Shown here piece after piece: positions 60,500 through 64,000 of a stretch of 64,000 bases of DNA. Numbering within the stretch: position 1 is the first letter of the stretch; the number at the start of each line of letters is the position of its first letter. Made by a program: the position numbers and the translations under genes. Under the pieces are notes generated by a model that saw nothing but the letters and a program-made list of their open reading frames with translations, was not told the DNA's origin and made no database searches. Source of the stretch: Methylobacterium gnaphalii (lineage in GTDB: Bacteria; Pseudomonadota; Alphaproteobacteria; Rhizobiales; Beijerinckiaceae); the NCBI RefSeq assembly GCF_007992215.1, contig NZ_BJZV01000021.1, positions 1 to 64,000 on the forward strand. Direction: 5' to 3'.

Positions 60500-62698
60500 A
60501 TGGCAAACGGACGCGGGCGGACGACGAGGCAAGAGCCGAATTTCGACGCGCCCGACGGTCGCGGCGCGGATCGCGGCACCCTCGACATCCGCCTCACGGG
60601 AGCCGATCGCGCAGGGGGCGGCGTGGCGAAGCGCGGATCGGGTTCGACGGATCGGGGCAGCCGGCCGCCGGCCAAGGGCGGCAAAGGTGGCGGCGGATCG
60701 CGCGGCCGCTCGCGCCGGCGCGGATCGATCCTGGGCAAGCTCGTCTATACGGGCGTCGTCGTCGGCCTTTGGCTGGTGATCGGCGTCGCCGGGCTTGTGG
60801 CCTATCACGCCTCGCAACTGCCGCCGATCGACCAGCTCAGCGTGCCGAAGCGGCCGCCCAACATCGCGATTCTGGCCAGCGATGGCTCGCTGCTCGCCAA
60901 TCGCGGCGAGACCGGCGGCCGCACGGTGTCGATCAAGGAGTTGCCGCCCTACCTGCCGCGCGCCTTCGTCGCGATCGAGGACCGGCGCTTCTACGACCAT
61001 TTCGGCGTCGATCCGGTCGGTATCGCCCGCGCGGTGGTGCAGAACCTGACCCGGCGCGGCGTCTCGCAGGGCGGCTCGACGCTCACACAGCAGCTCGCCA
61101 AGAACCTCTTTCTGACGCCCGAGCGCTCCGCCTCCCGAAAGATCCAGGAGGCGATCCTGGCGCTTTGGCTGGAGCACAAATACTCGAAGGACGAGATCCT
61201 CGAACTCTATCTGAACCGCGTGTATTTCGGCGCCGGCGCCTACGGCGTCGAGGCGGCCGCGCAGCGCTATTTCGGCAAGCCCGCCAAGAACGTGAGCCTT
61301 GCCGAGGCCGCCATGCTCGGCGGCCTCGTGCAGGCCCCGTCACGTCTTGCACCGAACCGCAACCTGAAGGCGGCCCAGACGCGTGCGGCGCAGGTATTGG
61401 CGGCCATGCAGGAACTCGGCTTCGCCAAGGAGGCGGACGTCAAGGTCGCAATGGCGCAGCCGGCCCGGACCTATTCGAGCCGTGGCGGTGGATCGGCGAA
61501 CTACGTCGCCGACCTCGTCATGGATGTGCTCGACGACTTCCTGCCGAAATTCGAGGCCGACATCGTGGTGTCGACCACCGTCGATTCCGGCCTACAGGCG
61601 GCGGCCGAGAAGGCGCTCGTCGACGAGTTGAACGCCAAGGGCGTTCGCTACAATGTCGGCCAGGGCGCGCTGGTCTCGATGAAGACGGACGGCGCGGTGC
61701 GCGCGCTCATCGGTGGCCGCGACTATGCGCAGAGCCAGTTCAACCGCGCGACGACCGCCAAGCGCCAGCCAGGCTCGTCGTTCAAGCCCTTCGTCTACCT
61801 CTCCGCCATCGAGCGCGGCCTGACACCGGACACCGTGCGCGACGACGCGCCGGTGAAGATCGGCAACTGGTCGCCTGAGAACTACACCCACGCCTATCGC
61901 GGCCCGGTGACGCTGCGGGACGCGTTGGCACAGTCGCTCAACACGGTCGCCGTGCGTCTCGGGCAGGAGGTCGGCCCCAAGACCGTGGTGCAGACCGCCC
62001 AGCGCCTCGGCATCTCGTCCTCGCTGCAGGCCAACGGCTCGATCGCGCTCGGCACCTCCGAGGTCACGCCGATGGAGATGGTCGGCGCCTATTGTGCCTT
62101 CGCCAATGGCGGTACCGGCGTGATCCCCTACGTGATCGCGAGCATCAAGAGCGCGGACGGCAAGGTGCTGTACAAGCGCGGCGCAGGCGGCCTCGGCAGG
62201 GTCATGTCGCCGGACGCCGACGGCATGATGAACGCGATGATGCACGAGACCTTCGTCAGCGGCACCGCCAAGAAGGGCGAGATCCCCGGCTGGGAGCTCG
62301 CGGGCAAGACCGGCACCAGCCAGGATTACCGCGATGCCTGGATGATCGGCTATTCGGGTTCCCTCGTCACCGGCGTCTGGCTCGGCAACGACGACGGTGA
62401 GTCGACCAAGAAGGCCACCGGCGGCAGCCTGCCGCTGGAGATCTGGAAGACCTACATGACGGTCGCCCTGAAGGGCGAGAAGCCGGTACCGCTGCCCGGC
62501 ATGAACCGCTGGCACGCGCGGCCCGAGGCGGCCGTGGCGCAGGCAACTCCGAACCCGATCGGGGACATCATCGGCGCGATTACGGGCGAGCCCCAGCAGA
62601 CCGCTTCGACCCGCCCGCCGCCAGCACCGCGCGATCGCCGCCACAGCCAGGACGACCGCAATTTCCTGGAGAAGCTGTTCGGCGTGGGCGACGATTGA
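60500..62698 (+). CDS. Class A penicillin-binding protein (PBP1A-type transglycosylase/transpeptidase)
   Basis: A 732-aa bifunctional peptidoglycan synthase. A long Gly/Arg/Ser-rich cytoplasmic tail of about 75 residues precedes one membrane helix at about 81-103. The GT51 domain has catalytic Glu160 in AIEDRRFYDHFGVDP and RRGVSQGGSTLTQQLAKN near 185. The transpeptidase has Ser426-x-x-Lys429 in QPGSSFKPF, an SLN triad (QSLNTV) and KTGTS. A Pro/Thr-rich tail ends the protein. I chose the ATG at 60500; an upstream start at 60446 adds 18 residues. The preceding AT-rich 100 bases probably hold its promoter. Confidence 0.92.
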   Translation: MANGRGRTTRQEPNFDAPDGRGADRGTLDIRLTGADRAGGGVAKRGSGSTDRGSRPPAKGGKGGGGSRGRSRRRGSILGKLVYTGVVVGLWLVIGVAGLVAYHASQLPPIDQLSVPKRPPNIAILASDGSLLANRGETGGRTVSIKELPPYLPRAFVAIEDRRFYDHFGVDPVGIARAVVQNLTRRGVSQGGSTLTQQLAKNLFLTPERSASRKIQEAILALWLEHKYSKDEILELYLNRVYFGAGAYGVEAAAQRYFGKPAKNVSLAEAAMLGGLVQAPSRLAPNRNLKAAQTRAAQVLAAMQELGFAKEADVKVAMAQPARTYSSRGGGSANYVADLVMDVLDDFLPKFEADIVVSTTVDSGLQAAAEKALVDELNAKGVRYNVGQGALVSMKTDGAVRALIGGRDYAQSQFNRATTAKRQPGSSFKPFVYLSAIERGLTPDTVRDDAPVKIGNWSPENYTHAYRGPVTLRDALAQSLNTVAVRLGQEVGPKTVVQTAQRLGISSSLQANGSIALGTSEVTPMEMVGAYCAFANGGTGVIPYVIASIKSADGKVLYKRGAGGLGRVMSPDADGMMNAMMHETFVSGTAKKGEIPGWELAGKTGTSQDYRDAWMIGYSGSLVTGVWLGNDDGESTKKATGGSLPLEIWKTYMTVALKGEKPVPLPGMNRWHARPEAAVAQATPNPIGDIIGAITGEPQQTASTRPPPAPRDRRHSQDDRNFLEKLFGVGDD

Positions 62699-62935
62699 CG
62701 TTGGACCTAAGCGCCATCGGCTTCTCCGCCCTCGGCGCCCTCGCATAAGGCCTGTCCGCGCGAGCAAACCATCGGCGAGACGGGAAAGCCGATGCAGCGC
62801 TAGGCTCCTGTGCGGGGAAAACTGATTACAACCTGCGGGACAAGATAGCTGTAACTGCCAAGCTCTTTTAACGTTTCAGCAACCGACAGCCCACAACTTT
62901 TGCGCGTATAGTCTCCGCATAACGGGAGACAGTTC

Positions 62936-63316
62936 GTGATCGAGCGCAGAAAAAGGCCACGCGTCCGTGCTGACAGCGTGGCATTCATCTTCACAAAGAC
63001 AGGTAATCCTGTCGCCTGCCGAATGATCGATCGGTCGCCTGATGGGGCAAGACTACTTGTCGACAGCGTCTTCGGTATTCCCGACAAATTTCGATTGGTC
63101 GTTCAGAAGAGCGGCGAGAGCTTTTCCACGCAAGTCGTCTGGCGTGGCCCGCAGGAGCTCGGTGTTGCATTCGGCGAGACGCCTGACGTTCTCGCCGTTG
63201 CTTCCTATGTTGCAGCTCCGGAGCCGATCGACATCGTTCTCGATCGGACGATCGGTGGGCTACCGCCGGATCATCAGAGCGATAGCCTGACGTCCGGCGT
63301 GACCCCTGACCTCTGA
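62936..63316 (+). CDS. PilZ-domain protein
   Basis: A 126-aa single-domain protein. It begins IERRKRPRVRADSVAF, the R-x3-R type c-di-GMP-binding arm of PilZ domains, then CRMIDRSPDGARL supplies the D/N-x-S-x2-G motif (here Asp-Arg-Ser-Pro-Asp-Gly), and the barrel ends TQVVWRGPQELGVAF. The start is GTG with GGGAGA 7 bases upstream. Such proteins usually sense c-di-GMP and affect motility, EPS or surface attachment. It is convergent with ppa, with only 3 bases between the stops. Confidence 0.82.
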   Translation: MIERRKRPRVRADSVAFIFTKTGNPVACRMIDRSPDGARLLVDSVFGIPDKFRLVVQKSGESFSTQVVWRGPQELGVAFGETPDVLAVASYVAAPEPIDIVLDRTIGGLPPDHQSDSLTSGVTPDL

Positions 63317-63319
63317 CAG

Positions 63320-63865
63320 TCAGGCCTTGCCGGCTTTCGCGGCCTTCTCGCGCTCGATGCCTTCGAGGATGAGGCGGTGCGCCTCCTCCTTGTCGCCCCA
63401 GCGGACGACCTTCACCCACTTGCCGGGCTCCAGATCTTTGTAGTGCTCGAAGAAGTGCTGGATCTGGTGGATCGTGATGTCGGGCAGGTCGGTGTAGTTC
63501 TGGATGCGCTCGTAGCGGGCGGTGAGGTGGCGCGAGGGCACGGCGATGATCTTCTCGTCCTCGCCGGCGTTGTCCTCCATGACCAGCACGCCAACCGGGC
63601 GCACGCTCATGATGGCACCCGGCACGATCGCGCGGGTATTGGCGACGAGCACGTCGCACGGATCGCCGTCGCCCGAGAGCGTGTGCGGGATGAAGCCGTA
63701 ATTCCCCGGATAGACCATCGAGGTGTAGAGGAAGCGGTCGACGACGAGCGCGCCGGAGGTCTTGTCCATCTCGTACTTGATGGGCTCACCGCCGATCGGC
63801 ACCTCGATGATGACGTTGACGTCGTGAGGCGGGGTCTTGCCGATCGAGATGTTGTCGATGATCAT
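63320..63865 (-). CDS. ppa: Inorganic pyrophosphatase
   Basis: Family I soluble pyrophosphatase, 181 aa. Active-site residues are visible in [18 protein letters not shown] near residue 18, [20 protein letters not shown] near 52 (the metal-binding D-x-D-P-x-D motif) and [17 protein letters not shown] near 138, which contains the conserved Lys. It removes pyrophosphate from biosynthetic reactions such as nucleotide-sugar and aminoacyl-tRNA synthesis. The start is well conserved in the family. It is convergent with the PilZ gene. Confidence 0.95.
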   Translation of the reverse strand: MIIDNISIGKTPPHDVNVIIEVPIGGEPIKYEMDKTSGALVVDRFLYTSMVYPGNYGFIPHTLSGDGDPCDVLVANTRAIVPGAIMSVRPVGVLVMEDNAGEDEKIIAVPSRHLTARYERIQNYTDLPDITIHQIQHFFEHYKDLEPGKWVKVVRWGDKEEAHRLILEGIEREKAAKAGKA

Positions 63866-64000
63866 CAGCGCGTTTCCTGCGGACGTGGGGAGCCAGCCTT
63901 GCTCCTGCGGCAGGCTTCTAAACCGCCCCGCGCGCCAAGGAAATCGGCCGTTCAGCCATAACCGGGGCCGTCGGCAGAGGTTTCATCCGAAAATGTACGC

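Overview
The window looks like chromosome of a high-GC alphaproteobacterium of the Methylobacterium/Methylorubrum group. This placement is an inference from gene content and style: a DUF6894 protein, a DUF3072 protein, a PetP/PetR-like regulator pair followed by an EnvZ-like kinase, an LpiA/AcvB lipid pair and alphaproteobacterial SerA, ThrB and IspH. I could not run a database search.

Left half (about 2.1-32.4 kb): an exopolysaccharide (EPS) locus of the Wzx/Wzy type. Precursor genes are a UDP-glucuronate decarboxylase (UDP-xylose synthase), a GDP-mannose 3,5-epimerase with all four catalytic residues, another SDR epimerase, a DegT/StrS aminotransferase and UDP-glucose 6-dehydrogenase. Assembly genes are a polyprenyl-phosphate sugar-1-phosphate transferase, a WecG/TagA transferase and two GT4 transferases. 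Export genes are a Wzx-like flippase, a Wzy/ligase-like polymerase, a Wzc-like tyrosine autokinase and an ExoF/Wza-like outer-membrane factor. Two paralogous right-handed beta-helix proteins sit in the locus. One has a Sec signal peptide. The other has none and lies just upstream of a type I secretion ABC transporter and its HlyD-type adaptor, so it is the likely cargo. Two LuxR-type regulators with degenerate receiver domains flank the ExoF gene, and an AraC-type regulator is divergent from the type I cargo. Intergenic regions here are long and AT-rich, and a TTGGGATCGA motif recurs in three of them.

Middle (32.4-35.8 kb): a gene-poor stretch with a DUF6894 protein, a translationally coupled pair of small proteins (GTGA overlap, the second a 58-aa membrane protein) and an apparent remnant of an FAD-linked oxidase just behind serA.

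Right half (35.8-64 kb): mostly housekeeping genes. They are serA, thrB and ispH; a Kef-type K+/H+ antiporter overlapping a MATE exporter; DUF937, Flp pilin and DUF3072 proteins; ilvE; a MarR/OmpR/EnvZ-like regulatory operon; a run of mprF(lpiA), acvB, low-molecular-weight phosphatase and fructosamine kinase; a TonB-dependent siderophore receptor; a class I aminotransferase; a decayed integration site (3' half of a tRNA-Thr plus a frameshifted tyrosine recombinase); a class A penicillin-binding protein; a PilZ protein; and inorganic pyrophosphatase.
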